From the NCBI GenBank assembly GCA_016766635.1, contig CP068473.1:430673-494672 (forward strand): DNA of 64,000 nt, in the 5' to 3' direction. Each line of letters begins with the position of its first letter. The first letter of the stretch is position 1. Position numbers and translations under genes: made by a program. Shown in pieces: positions 28,456-36,633 of the stretch. Below the pieces are notes generated by a model. It was not told the DNA's origin. It worked only from the letters and a program-made list of their open reading frames with translations, and made no database searches. This DNA comes from Candidatus Xiphinematobacter sp. Its GTDB lineage: Bacteria; Verrucomicrobiota; Verrucomicrobiia; Chthoniobacterales; Xiphinematobacteraceae.

Positions 28456-28717
28456 GTAATTTGGAAACAGGGGCCTCAGGATGAAGCTCCGGGATTGGAT
28501 CGTGGCCCCATCCACCCCAGGGATGGCATTTACAAATACGGGAGAGCGCTAGCATTGACCCCCGTAAAAACCCGTGTAGCCAGATAGCCTCCATTGCATA
28601 TCGGGAGCAAGTAGGCTCAAATCGACATCCATAGCCTGGCCCAACTAGGATATGGAGACAAGGGGAAATAAGGAAACGGTATCCATTCAATGGGAGCAAA
28701 AAAAGGAATTTTCTCAT
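28445..28717 (-). CDS. yidD: Membrane protein insertion efficiency factor YidD
   Basis: The 90-residue protein has the YidD pattern NGYRFLISPCL, then GCRFEPTCSRYAMEAI and LSRICKCHPWGGWGHDPIP, with the conserved cysteines. It helps YidC-dependent insertion at the cytoplasmic face. I chose the ATG at 28717 (MRKFLFLLP); an upstream start at 28753 would overlap rnpA. The C-terminal part crosses the yidC start. Confidence 0.93.
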   Translation of the reverse strand: MRKFLFLLPLNGYRFLISPCLHILVGPGYGCRFEPTCSRYAMEAIWLHGFLRGSMLALSRICKCHPWGGWGHDPIPELHPEAPVSKLHGP

Positions 28718-28733
28718 GAGGGAGAAGGTGCAA

Positions 28734-29186
28734 TCAAAAAAGCTTGCGTACAAGAAACAGGCACTCCCTCTCTAGTTCTGGAAATGCAGTTGAATCCGCT
28801 CCAGATTGTGCTATAACCACCATCCAATGGTGAGAGATACCTTGTGGGTGGAGCTTGCGAAAAATCTCCCTCAACCTACGCCGGAGGCGGTTTCTTACCA
28901 CCGCCCCCCCGACTTTCTTAGATACCACTAATCCAATCCGTAAACTGCCGCGATGCACATCCCCCCCCTCAGCGCCCTCAGTCATTAGGCAGGAGATGCG
29001 CAGGGAGGAAGAGCGGACTGTTTTACCAAGCCGCGTCACTCTACGAAAGTCCCTGGAAGAAGTCAGCTGTGCAACCTTTGGTCGACCATAGCCAGCAGTA
29101 ACTAGTTCTGAAATCTGGCCTTCCACTTTAGGCTCTAGTATGCCGTTGGTAGGTAACTTCGGCCCCTTTTGGGAGTAGGCGCTCAC
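28734..29186 (-). CDS. rnpA: Ribonuclease P protein component
   Basis: The protein subunit of RNase P is identified by [26 protein letters not shown] (about 85-110) and the family start-like block [10 protein letters not shown] at 41-50. The open frame is 150 codons from a GTG at 29186, longer than the usual 110-120. The extra N-terminus overlaps rpmH in another frame. A GTG at 29126, directly after the rpmH stop, would remove the overlap. Its RNA partner rnpB is at 39.1-39.5 kb. Confidence 0.9.
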   Translation of the reverse strand: MSAYSQKGPKLPTNGILEPKVEGQISELVTAGYGRPKVAQLTSSRDFRRVTRLGKTVRSSSLRISCLMTEGAEGGDVHRGSLRIGLVVSKKVGGAVVRNRLRRRLREIFRKLHPQGISHHWMVVIAQSGADSTAFPELERECLFLVRKLF

Positions 29187-29301
29187 GTCCGCGTTGACGC
29201 CGGCTACTTAAAATGGCCCGTCCTGTCTTTGTTTTCATGCGTGCCCGGAAGCCAAACTGCCGCTTCCGCGCGCGTTTGGATGGTTGATAAGTGCGTTTCA
29301 T
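29128..29301 (-). CDS. rpmH: 50S ribosomal protein L34
   Basis: A 57-residue frame on the minus strand reads [20 protein letters not shown], then [22 protein letters not shown], an unmistakable L34. The family usually ends near residue 45; here 10-12 further residues ([15 protein letters not shown]) extend it into the rnpA reading region. It is the first gene of the rpmH-rnpA-yidD-yidC block found near the origin in many bacteria. Confidence 0.95.
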   Translation of the reverse strand: MKRTYQPSKRARKRQFGFRARMKTKTGRAILSSRRQRGRERLLPKGAEVTYQRHTRA

Positions 29302-29787
29302 GAAAAACAGAAATCGATGGGTTCCACCGTGAAGACATTCCCACCTAGTGTCAACTTGGAAATCCCTTCAGGTAGAGAAGAGACCTCCCCGAGGGGCTCT
29401 ACAACCTTCCCTTAGTGTACGGTGGAGAGGTCTCAGATGAGGGAAACAGCTGCCCGTGGCAGAGTGCGTGGCAACAAGCCGCCGGCTCTCTGTCCAAAAA
29501 GAAAAGCTAGAAAATGGTAGGTCCTTCACATACCGAGTAGCGCAGTCCAGCAGACAGGTAGCCCGCCTCTGACTCTATGTTTGGTTAATGCACAATACTA
29601 CTCCCTCCATTTCCCATCAGATTCCTAGAGCGATAACAATAAGGGGGGTGGCAGGATCTTCTATGCCTCCCTGAGGCCTTTTCCTAGATCTCCTGGAGTC
29701 CCTTTCTTCCTAGCCCCACCCCAAGGCATGAGAATGGAAGAGGGCGAATGACGGAACAGGGTATGTGGTACACGTTATTAAAAGCCT
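29302..29787. other. Gap upstream of rpmH with inverted repeat
   Basis: These 486 bases contain the promoter region of rpmH. A perfect 8-base inverted repeat GAGACCTC (29380-29387) and GAGGTCTC (29427-29434) encloses a smaller CCCCGAGGGG hairpin, about 80 bases upstream of the rpmH start. It could be a leader structure or operator. No DnaA box of the form TTATCCACA and no dnaA gene was seen. Confidence 0.4.
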
Positions 29788-30801
29788 TCACCCACCTGGA
29801 AATCTCCCGTGTAGCCAGTGCAGAGAAAACCGCCGACCAGGACAGTCTGTAGGCCTAGAATTTACCTCCATGTGACCACGCACCATGACCCGGCGCCTTT
29901 TGGAACGCCCAACACGGGCCTGCAAGCAAGAAGTAAGCTCTTCGAAAGCAGCCAGCTGTTGCGGGGTCGGTGTATGTCGATTGAAATCCCCCACTAGACA
30001 GATCCCTATAGCAATGTTATTCAGTCGGTCGCTTGCTACGTGCCCGCCATTGATCTGCCTTCTCCAGCGATTACCAACCTCAATCTCTCCATCCCTAGAA
30101 AGTCTGCCGTTGCCTACAACAAAGTGGTAGGCAAGTCCGTTTTTCATCCGGCGTACTCGCCGATGATAAGCATCAAAAGCACGAGCGTTGCCCCTTCTGG
30201 TTCCACTATTGTGTACGATGATATACTTCCACCGTCCTCTCCTCACAGGAGCCTGATCAATAGCCTGGCGTACAGCGGGTGTTAGAAACCGATATGCCCT
30301 TCTGGGATGTTTGACGCTTCGGCAAGCGATTACAGGCTTCCGCCGAGGGACGGATTTAACAGCATGGACTGTCCTAACGACCGTGTTACTAGGACTGCCT
30401 TTATCTGAAGCTAATCGACTCCTTACCTGAGGGGATGGTGGCTTCCTTGGGAAAATCGGTTGAGCTATTAGTGCTCTATCGGGGGGATCTGAAGACCAGC
30501 TGGCAGCGAAAATATTCTCTTTACGGGAATTCGAGCAAGGCTGTGTCGCCGCTGCCGATGGAGCGATTGGTAGTGAGGGAATACCAGCCTGGCCTCCCTT
30601 CCGGATCGCAAGAAAGAGTTCCTTCCTTTTTTGTTCACTCAAGACCACTAAGGAAGGTGCTGAAGGGATGCTCTGTTTAAAACTAGAGGATGCATTGCCA
30701 GTTAGCAGAGCCGCCACACCGAGAACGAGTATGATAGGCTTCCCTAGCTTCCAAGAGCGGAGAGGCTGTTTTCCAAACTGGTGTAAGTGGTTCTCTTTCA
30801 T
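29788..30801 (-). CDS. N-acetylmuramoyl-L-alanine amidase, membrane-anchored
   Basis: The 337-residue protein has an N-terminal membrane anchor or signal (about residues 22-36, IILVLGVAALLTG), a long Pro/Ser/Arg-rich linker, and a C-terminal Amidase_2/PGRP domain from about 185. Likely zinc ligands are H197 (YIIVHNSGT), H310 (VRGH) and C320 (PTDCPG), with H254 (NGGH) also conserved. It should cut the amide between MurNAc and the stem peptide in the periplasm, in wall turnover or division. The basic linker may bind wall or DNA-like polyanions, which is speculation. Confidence 0.88.
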   Translation of the reverse strand: MKENHLHQFGKQPLRSWKLGKPIILVLGVAALLTGNASSSFKQSIPSAPSLVVLSEQKRKELFLAIRKGGQAGIPSLPIAPSAAATQPCSNSRKENIFAASWSSDPPDRALIAQPIFPRKPPSPQVRSRLASDKGSPSNTVVRTVHAVKSVPRRKPVIACRSVKHPRRAYRFLTPAVRQAIDQAPVRRGRWKYIIVHNSGTRRGNARAFDAYHRRVRRMKNGLAYHFVVGNGRLSRDGEIEVGNRWRRQINGGHVASDRLNNIAIGICLVGDFNRHTPTPQQLAAFEELTSCLQARVGRSKRRRVMVRGHMEVNSRPTDCPGRRFSLHWLHGRFPGG

Positions 30802-31140
30802 ACTGTTAAATCTCTTGTTAGAAATAGAGGAGAGTCTCTACTGAACTTGATAAAAGTGGGCCACTCCTACATGGATATCTATGCATAGACCAAATTCTAT
30901 GAGGGAGAGTGCTGCATACCAATCGCAGAAAAACGCTCTTCAGCCATCGGTAGCACTCCAACTCGGCAGTTTCTTTTTTTGAAAGACAACTTTTCCGAAA
31001 GGGGGCCCCGGCTAGGCAAACTTGGGTCCAGAAGACTCACGGCTGAGGGAGATCCATTTTTACTATTTTTACAGGGACGAAAAGCACCACAACGCTCCGG
31101 AAGAGCGTAGGAAGGCAAGGCGTGGGTACGGGCACAATCT
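30802..31140. other. Gap between truA and the amidase
   Basis: These 339 bases hold no supported gene. A 93-codon minus frame (30897-31178) overlaps the end of truA in another frame and has no family features. No RNA structure stood out. Confidence 0.35.
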
Positions 31141-31902
31141 TCAAGATTTCGGTTTCCTACCATAAAGGACTCGGACAAGATATAGCCCTTGTGCAGGAGC
31201 TATGTATAGACTTTTCCGCCGCTCCACCGAAGAACCTAGCAATAATCTGGCAACCTGACCGATATCCTCTCTTCTCTGCCCAAGCCGTATAAGAGTGCCG
31301 GCAAGTACGCGAACCATTTTGTAGAGAAATCCATCTCCCTCAAAAGTCAGCCGAACTTCCCCGCCAGAATGGCGACTAATTCGCACAGCGTGCAGTGTAC
31401 GCAGAGTGCTATCTGGCCTTCTTCCATTAACTGAAAAGGATATAAAATTGTGTCGACCCTCGAAGAGGGTCGCGTTGGAACACAGTACCCTGAAGTCAAG
31501 AAAGTTAGGTACGTGCCAAACACGGCCACGCTCCAACGGGGGAAGCACTTCCGAGTTCCAGACCCGATACCGATAGATCTTGCCAACGGAAGTAAAGCGT
31601 GCATGAAAGCTGGATGTAGTCTGCAACACTTTTGATACGCGCACTGCCCCGGGAAGATTAGCATTCAGCGCCCGACGCCAATCGGAAAGATCCATTCTCC
31701 TCTCCGGTATATCCGCGTGAGCACATTGTGCCAAGGCGTGTACACCAGCATCTGTCCTACTGGCTCCATGAACGGTAATACGCTTACCAATAATCCTGAA
31801 AAACGCCCTTTCAATGACACCCTGGACTGTCTCCCCTTTCAGCTGGTTTTGCCATCCGAGAAACGGCGCTCCGTCGTAACTTATGATTAATTTCAATCGC
31901 AT
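31141..31902 (-). CDS. truA: tRNA pseudouridine(38-40) synthase
   Basis: The 253-residue enzyme modifies uridines 38-40 in the tRNA anticodon arm. The catalytic aspartate is in SRTDAGVHA, residue 51 from the chosen ATG. YDGAPFLGWQNQ at the start, KIYRYRVWN and GDGFLYKMVRVLAGTLI are family blocks. The ATG at 31902 (MRLKLIISYDG) fits homologues better than the upstream codon at 31920. Confidence 0.95.
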   Translation of the reverse strand: MRLKLIISYDGAPFLGWQNQLKGETVQGVIERAFFRIIGKRITVHGASRTDAGVHALAQCAHADIPERRMDLSDWRRALNANLPGAVRVSKVLQTTSSFHARFTSVGKIYRYRVWNSEVLPPLERGRVWHVPNFLDFRVLCSNATLFEGRHNFISFSVNGRRPDSTLRTLHAVRISRHSGGEVRLTFEGDGFLYKMVRVLAGTLIRLGQRREDIGQVARLLLGSSVERRKSLYIAPAQGLYLVRVLYGRKPKS

Positions 31903-32394
31903 ACACAGGAACGCATCCAAGGTCCAGCTTCACAAAAGGTATTCTTCCAGCTCCTCTACTTTACGCAGCCCTACTCGTCCGACGCAGCGGCTTTCTTATC
32001 GCTTTCTTATCTAATCTATCTTGTCTGTGAGATGGAGTAGGAACACACTTTTGTCTCCACTGCCCGACAGTCTCGCAGGCAGCAGATTTTTTTCGAGTGC
32101 TTTTACAAGCCGGCACCTCTCAAAATATTGCTGGGAAGCAAGAAATTACTAACCACTCATCCACTTGCCATTCTGCGTCGATTTTAGACATCTTGTGCGT
32201 GGCCTTACTTACGCCCAAATTGGTGGAGACCCAACCTCCCCCCTATAAAGTTGGTGGTTGGTCCGCGACTGACCAGATACGCACAGCCCCCTAACTCTGA
32301 TTAGTCTATCGGCACGCCCTACATTGAGATCCTACCCACGAAAATTTCCTTGCAAGGAAGGGAAGGCTTCTTTAAATACGGTGTTGCGATCGTT
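31903..32394. other. Gap between truA and rpsN
   Basis: The 492 bases between divergent truA and rpsN hold no recognisable gene. They contain the terminator-like hairpin at 32060-32093 and a duplicated TTTCTTATC near 31993-32010. Confidence 0.4.
32060..32093 (+). terminator. Orphan intrinsic-terminator-like hairpin
   Basis: CTGCC-CGA (32060-32067) pairs with TCG-CA-GGCAG (32073-32082) with a 2-base bulge, and CAGA then seven T (32087-32093) follow. It is oriented plus, yet the only plus gene nearby, rpsN, starts 300 bases downstream. It may end a short upstream transcript or attenuate rpsN. Confidence 0.4.
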
Positions 32395-32664
32395 ATGGCA
32401 AAGAAATCGTGGCTTGAGCGAGACAAGCGCAAACTCAGAACGGTTCAAAAGTATGCTGCCCTGCGGGCCGAGCTTAGGGCCAAGAGGGATTATGTGTCCC
32501 TGGCTCAGCTTCCTCGCGATGCCAGTCCGACCCGGTTGGTAAATCGATGTCAGATCACAGGGCGCCGCCGCGCCTTCATTCGCAGATTTCGACTGTCTCG
32601 CATCACCTTTCGTGAACTTGCCTCTGCTGGCCTCATTCCAGGAGTCACGAGGTCTAGCTGGTAG
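32395..32664 (+). CDS. rpsN: 30S ribosomal protein S14
   Basis: The 89-residue S14 reads MAKKSWLERDKRK at the start and has the signature RCQITGRRRAFIRRFRLSRI and RELASAGLIPGV. It is the longer zinc-free form, with one cysteine instead of the two CxxC pairs. It stands outside the usual spc ribosomal operon, as is common for zinc-free S14. No clear Shine-Dalgarno site precedes the ATG. Confidence 0.96.
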   Translation: MAKKSWLERDKRKLRTVQKYAALRAELRAKRDYVSLAQLPRDASPTRLVNRCQITGRRRAFIRRFRLSRITFRELASAGLIPGVTRSSW

Positions 32665-32882
32665 CAACAGGAGAGCAGGGGGCCGCAGAGAACCCTCCTT
32701 TGTCGTCACCGCGAAATGCCCCCCGGTGCTGCACTCTCTACTCTACTATAGATGTTCTCAGATGTTCTTCCGGAGTACCTCCCGAGGGGAGCCTTCTCGA
32801 AGGAGAAGTTTCCGGGAGGCGGCTATGGCTGCAGCTGCATTCCCTTTCCCATTGGTTTTTCCCTCGTCGCCTCGATGACTTC

Positions 32883-34247
32883 ATGAATCTAGCCGTCACC
32901 CGCCCATTTTTGGTGGATTCCCCAGGAAGGGCCATCACAGAATGGGACTTTCCAGACCTTATCCTTTTCAAATTCTGCGCAATTTTCCTCCTTGTGCTCG
33001 TGAACAGTTTTTTTGTTGCCTCAGAATTTGCCATCGTTAAGGTACGCTCCACTCAGTTAGAAACCCTCCTGGAAGGGGGTAATCGCGCGGCTCAAGAGGC
33101 AAAGAAAGTCACCTCCAGCCTAGATGCCTACCTCTCTGCTACCCAATTAGGAATCACCATTGCAAGCTTAGCATTGGGTTGGATTGGTGAACCGTTCCTA
33201 GCCAGTATGATCGCTCCACTTATCTACAAGGTAGGCATTCAAACACCAGCAATTATTCACGGTACTTCAACCTTTTTTGGGCTTCTCACGGTTACTATAG
33301 TACATATCGTCTTTGGAGAAATGACTCCGAAGTCCCTGGCCATTTGTAAAGCCCTGCCCATTACACTCTTTGTTAGCCGTCCGCTCCAGTGGTTTCACTG
33401 GCTTTTCCGCCCTTTTATTCAATTACTAAACTGGCTGTCCAGCGCGCTCCTACGACATGTTCTGCACATCCAACCTGCTAAAAGCTCTGAACTTGTTCAT
33501 AGTGAAGAAGAGCTACGTATGATCCTCTCTGAGAGTGAGAAATCCGAGAAAGTCACCTCTATGGGGAAAGAGTTCCTCATTAACATATTGGATCTGCGTA
33601 GACGCGTAGTCAGAGATATCATGACACCCCGTGGAGAGGTAGTCTACCTTGATGTCGAGGAACCTTTCAATCAAGAGATACGTCGAGCCATTACCTCACG
33701 CCACACTCGCCTGCCCCTTTGCCGTGGACACCTAGATAACTCCTTTGGCCTTGTTCATATTAAGGATCTGCTTGCCTTGGTATATGAGAGTAAAACGGAT
33801 TGGATGGCAATTCGTAGGGACCTTCTCCACGTTTCGGAAATAATGGGATTAGAAAAACTCCTCCGCCTCTTTCTTAACAAACATGCACATCTGGCTGTTG
33901 CTGTGGACGAATATGGAGGTGCTGTAGGTATCGTCACCCTAGATAATATCCTGGAAGAAATTGTTGGTTCCATCCAGGATGAGTTTGACACTAGAAAGCA
34001 AGAGTTTCAGAAAATAAGCGAACAGGAGTTTACAGTAGACGGAGTCCTCGCCCTTTACGAGCTTGCGGAGATGGCTAGTCTTAACTTTGGAACCTCAGAG
34101 GTAAGTACTATCGGTGGCTATATTACGTCCGTACTTGGTCATATTCCTTTCAAAGGGGAACATGTCTGCATTGGTGACTACTTAGCGACCGTTATTGATA
34201 CGGATGGACGGCGCGTCCTGCGCGTCCATTTCAAGAAACTCCAGTAG
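32883..34247 (+). CDS. CNNM/CBS/CorC transporter-associated protein
   Basis: The 454-residue membrane protein has the HlyC/CorC layout. A DUF21 (CNNM) domain with about four membrane segments covers residues 15-190 (VNSFFVASEFAIVKVR, GITIASLALGWIGEP, FGEMTPKSLAI). Two CBS motifs follow (RRVVRDIMTPRGEVVYLD and VAVDEYGGAVGIVTLDNILEEIVG), then a C-terminal CorC_HlyC domain. Such proteins are linked to magnesium or cobalt efflux; the old name hemolysin is not a proven role. The start is set at the ATG before the first membrane segment; the open frame continues upstream to 32700. Confidence 0.9.
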   Translation: MNLAVTRPFLVDSPGRAITEWDFPDLILFKFCAIFLLVLVNSFFVASEFAIVKVRSTQLETLLEGGNRAAQEAKKVTSSLDAYLSATQLGITIASLALGWIGEPFLASMIAPLIYKVGIQTPAIIHGTSTFFGLLTVTIVHIVFGEMTPKSLAICKALPITLFVSRPLQWFHWLFRPFIQLLNWLSSALLRHVLHIQPAKSSELVHSEEELRMILSESEKSEKVTSMGKEFLINILDLRRRVVRDIMTPRGEVVYLDVEEPFNQEIRRAITSRHTRLPLCRGHLDNSFGLVHIKDLLALVYESKTDWMAIRRDLLHVSEIMGLEKLLRLFLNKHAHLAVAVDEYGGAVGIVTLDNILEEIVGSIQDEFDTRKQEFQKISEQEFTVDGVLALYELAEMASLNFGTSEVSTIGGYITSVLGHIPFKGEHVCIGDYLATVIDTDGRRVLRVHFKKLQ

Positions 34248-34500
34248 TCAATCATGCTGGAGTATATGACTCTCACTTACTTTTTGCGGGAGCCCCTTGG
34301 AGGAAAGGGCTGTGCTGCTTTGATTGTCTCACAATCAAGCCTCCATCCATGGGACTTTCTCTTGCCGGATGAAAGAGAGTGTTGGCCTGCTGCTTACCAC
34401 CGATGCAGCGGGGAAACGTGTAGGAAATCGAAGAGTATATGCCGCCTACTGAATGTGTCGAATCTCTGGCCTTGAGCGGTATGGATAGTATAAATGCATT

Positions 34501-35754
34501 ATGTCTATGAAGCCAAACGGGAAGCCCTACTTTAAAAATCTCAAATGCCGCGAGTGTGGCCGCCTCTATCCCAAGGAGGCGATACATGTCTGCGAGTTCG
34601 ATTTTGGGCCATTGGAGGTCGTCTATGATTATCGCGCAATCAAAGAAACTCTCAGTCGCTCTCTCATCGAGGCCCGGCCACGTTCTATGTGGCGTTACGA
34701 GGAGCTCCTCCCCGTTGAAGGAGAGCCAACAGTTGGTCTTCAGGTAGGATTTACACCATTAATCCGCGCTGTTCGATTGGCCGCATTCCTTGGCGTCAAG
34801 GAACTGTGGGTTAAGAATGATAGCGTTAATCATCCAACTCTTTCCTTTAAGGATCGCGTGGTGTCCGTAGCGCTCTCCCGCGCTAAAGAACTGGGATTTC
34901 AGGTGGTCGCTTGTGCTTCAACGGGCAATCTCGCAAATTCTGTGGCTGCTCATGCTGCTGCGGCTGGCATGAAAAGCTATGTCTTTATTCCTCATAATCT
35001 AGAGCAAGGCAAAGTGCTGGCCTCCCTCGTATACGGAACCCGAGTCGTCGGCGTCCGGGGTTCATATGACCTCGTGAATCGGCTCTGCTTGGAAATTGTT
35101 GGGAAATATGGATGGGGGTTTGTTAACGTTAATCTTCGCCCGTATTATGCTGAAGGCTCTAAGACGATAGGCTTTGAAATTCTGGAGCAACTCGGGTGGC
35201 GCATCCCTGATCATACGGTAGCTTGTATGGCCAGCGGTTCCTTGCTTACCAAGGTTTATAAAGCATACCAAGAAGCTGCTCTCGTCGGACTAGTTAAGGA
35301 GATCCCCTTTTCTATCCACGGGGCACAAGCCACGGGCTGCTCTCCGATCAGTACAGCCTTCAGACAGAACACCGACGTTGTGAAACCCGTTTCCTGCCCT
35401 CAGACCATTGCAAAGTCCCTAGCTATTGGCACTCCGGCTGACGGTTACTACGCTATTCATACTATGTGGAAGACCGGAGGAAGTTGTGAGGACGTTACTG
35501 ATGAAGAAATTATCCATGGTATGCAATTCCTTGCAGAATATGAGGGCATCTTTGCCGAGCCTGCAGGGGGGGTCACTGTCGCTTGTGCCAAGAAGCTCAT
35601 CGAGAATGGAAGCATCTTGCGCGATAGCACGATTGTCCTTTGCATTACTGGCAATGGACTAAAAACCCAGGAAGCCGTTAGTGGACAATCCGAGGCGGTT
35701 CGCGTCATTGAACCCTCCATTTCTGCGTTTGACAAGTGCTTTATGTTGGGTTAG
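34501..35754 (+). CDS. thrC: Threonine synthase
   Basis: The 417-residue PLP enzyme converts O-phosphohomoserine to threonine. The PLP lysine is K117 in TLSFKDR, and ACASTGNLANSVAAHAAAAG and the glycine loop SGSLL fit fold type II. An N-terminal zinc-ribbon-like element is present with C16, C19 and C31, but the position expected to be the fourth cysteine is D34 (CEFDFGPLEVVYD), so metal binding may be lost. A sulfur-carrier gene follows 49 bases later, a pairing seen in several phyla. Confidence 0.93.
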   Translation: MSMKPNGKPYFKNLKCRECGRLYPKEAIHVCEFDFGPLEVVYDYRAIKETLSRSLIEARPRSMWRYEELLPVEGEPTVGLQVGFTPLIRAVRLAAFLGVKELWVKNDSVNHPTLSFKDRVVSVALSRAKELGFQVVACASTGNLANSVAAHAAAAGMKSYVFIPHNLEQGKVLASLVYGTRVVGVRGSYDLVNRLCLEIVGKYGWGFVNVNLRPYYAEGSKTIGFEILEQLGWRIPDHTVACMASGSLLTKVYKAYQEAALVGLVKEIPFSIHGAQATGCSPISTAFRQNTDVVKPVSCPQTIAKSLAIGTPADGYYAIHTMWKTGGSCEDVTDEEIIHGMQFLAEYEGIFAEPAGGVTVACAKKLIENGSILRDSTIVLCITGNGLKTQEAVSGQSEAVRVIEPSISAFDKCFMLG

Positions 35755-35803
35755 CCACTAGATGGTTCTTCCCTATGCACCTTGTTTTTTGCAATCTGCT
35801 CCC

Positions 35804-36079
35804 ATGTCAATTCATATCCGTATTCCCGCTCCGCTGCGTAAACTGACCTCCGAGGCAGATGTTGTCACTGTGGAGGGTACTACCGTTGCTGAGGTTCTCG
35901 TTCGGCTTGATCAGACTTACCCAGGCATTGGAGAACGTATTTGTGACGCAAACGGAGACGTTCGCCGCTTTATTAATATTTTTGTCAATGGTGAAGATAT
36001 TCGGTTTCTCCAGGAGAAGGCTACGCCTGTTGCAGACGGAGATGAGGTTAGTATTCTTCCAGCGATTGCTGGTGGCTAA
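35804..36079 (+). CDS. MoaD/ThiS-family sulfur carrier protein
   Basis: The 91-residue ubiquitin-like protein has the core VTVEGTTVAEVLVRLDQTYPG, then INIFVNGEDIRFL and DGDEVSILPAIAGG. The C-terminal Gly-Gly, needed for adenylation and thiocarboxylate formation, is intact. The start MSIHIRIPAPLRKLT matches the family. Beside threonine synthase, such proteins resemble CysO-type carriers that feed sulfur to amino-acid synthesis, but no CysM, ThiF/MoeB or molybdopterin gene is in the window to decide. Confidence 0.88.
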   Translation: MSIHIRIPAPLRKLTSEADVVTVEGTTVAEVLVRLDQTYPGIGERICDANGDVRRFINIFVNGEDIRFLQEKATPVADGDEVSILPAIAGG

Positions 36080-36633
36080 GTTACTAGGGGATCCGTAGGA
36101 AAAAATCTTTTTTTCTTGCTAAGCTAAGGGCTTGGAAAGGGGAAGTCTAATGGAAGTCCTTCATGGAAGGAGGAGAGGAGATAGAAGTTGTGCGGCCTTA
36201 CATGACCGGTGGTACACTGAAATTGATTAGCCCAGTACGGGGTTCCGAAGCTAGTAGGTTTTGCTCCTTCAGTTGAAGTTTGCGCCATAGCCTCTCTTTA
36301 TCTGTACGCGTGCGGTAGGGGCAGGGGGGTCGTCGTGCTTGTGGTTTGAAAAAAAAGAAGAGGCGCCCCCCAGGAGGGGGTTTTCCTTAAGGGAAGTAGA
36401 TTCCCCAACACAGAAACAACCCCCCCTTTGATGCTTCTCCAGAAGAGTTTTCTGAAAAAAGCAAAACCGCCAAATGGGCAGTCCCTCGTCTCCTCTCCCC
36501 ATAGAGGAAGGTAGTTCAAGTTCAAGTCCAGTGACGAGATAGGGTGGCTTATAGTCGCACAGCCTGGTATCTTTTTTTTGCCTTTCTATCTGCCTTCTTC
36601 TGCCATAACTCAAAAAAGGATTATTTTTCTATC
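36080..36633. other. Gap with GC-rich terminator-like hairpin
   Basis: The 554 bases between the sulfur carrier and the aminotransferase have no supported gene. CCCCC (36366-36370) pairs with GGGGG (36376-36380) and TTTT follows at 36381-36384, a likely plus-strand terminator. A 114-codon minus frame across it has only low-complexity, shadow-like sequence. Confidence 0.4.

Noticed and set aside
29302-29787. Replication origin near rpmH
   Set aside because: The rpmH block is often near oriC, but no dnaA gene and no TTATCCACA-type boxes were seen.
30897-31178. 93-codon minus-strand ORF after truA
   Set aside because: Overlaps the truA 3' end out of frame and has no recognisable domain.
36269-36613. 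114-codon minus-strand ORF
   Set aside because: Low-complexity content, crosses a terminator-like hairpin, no family features and no ribosome-binding site.
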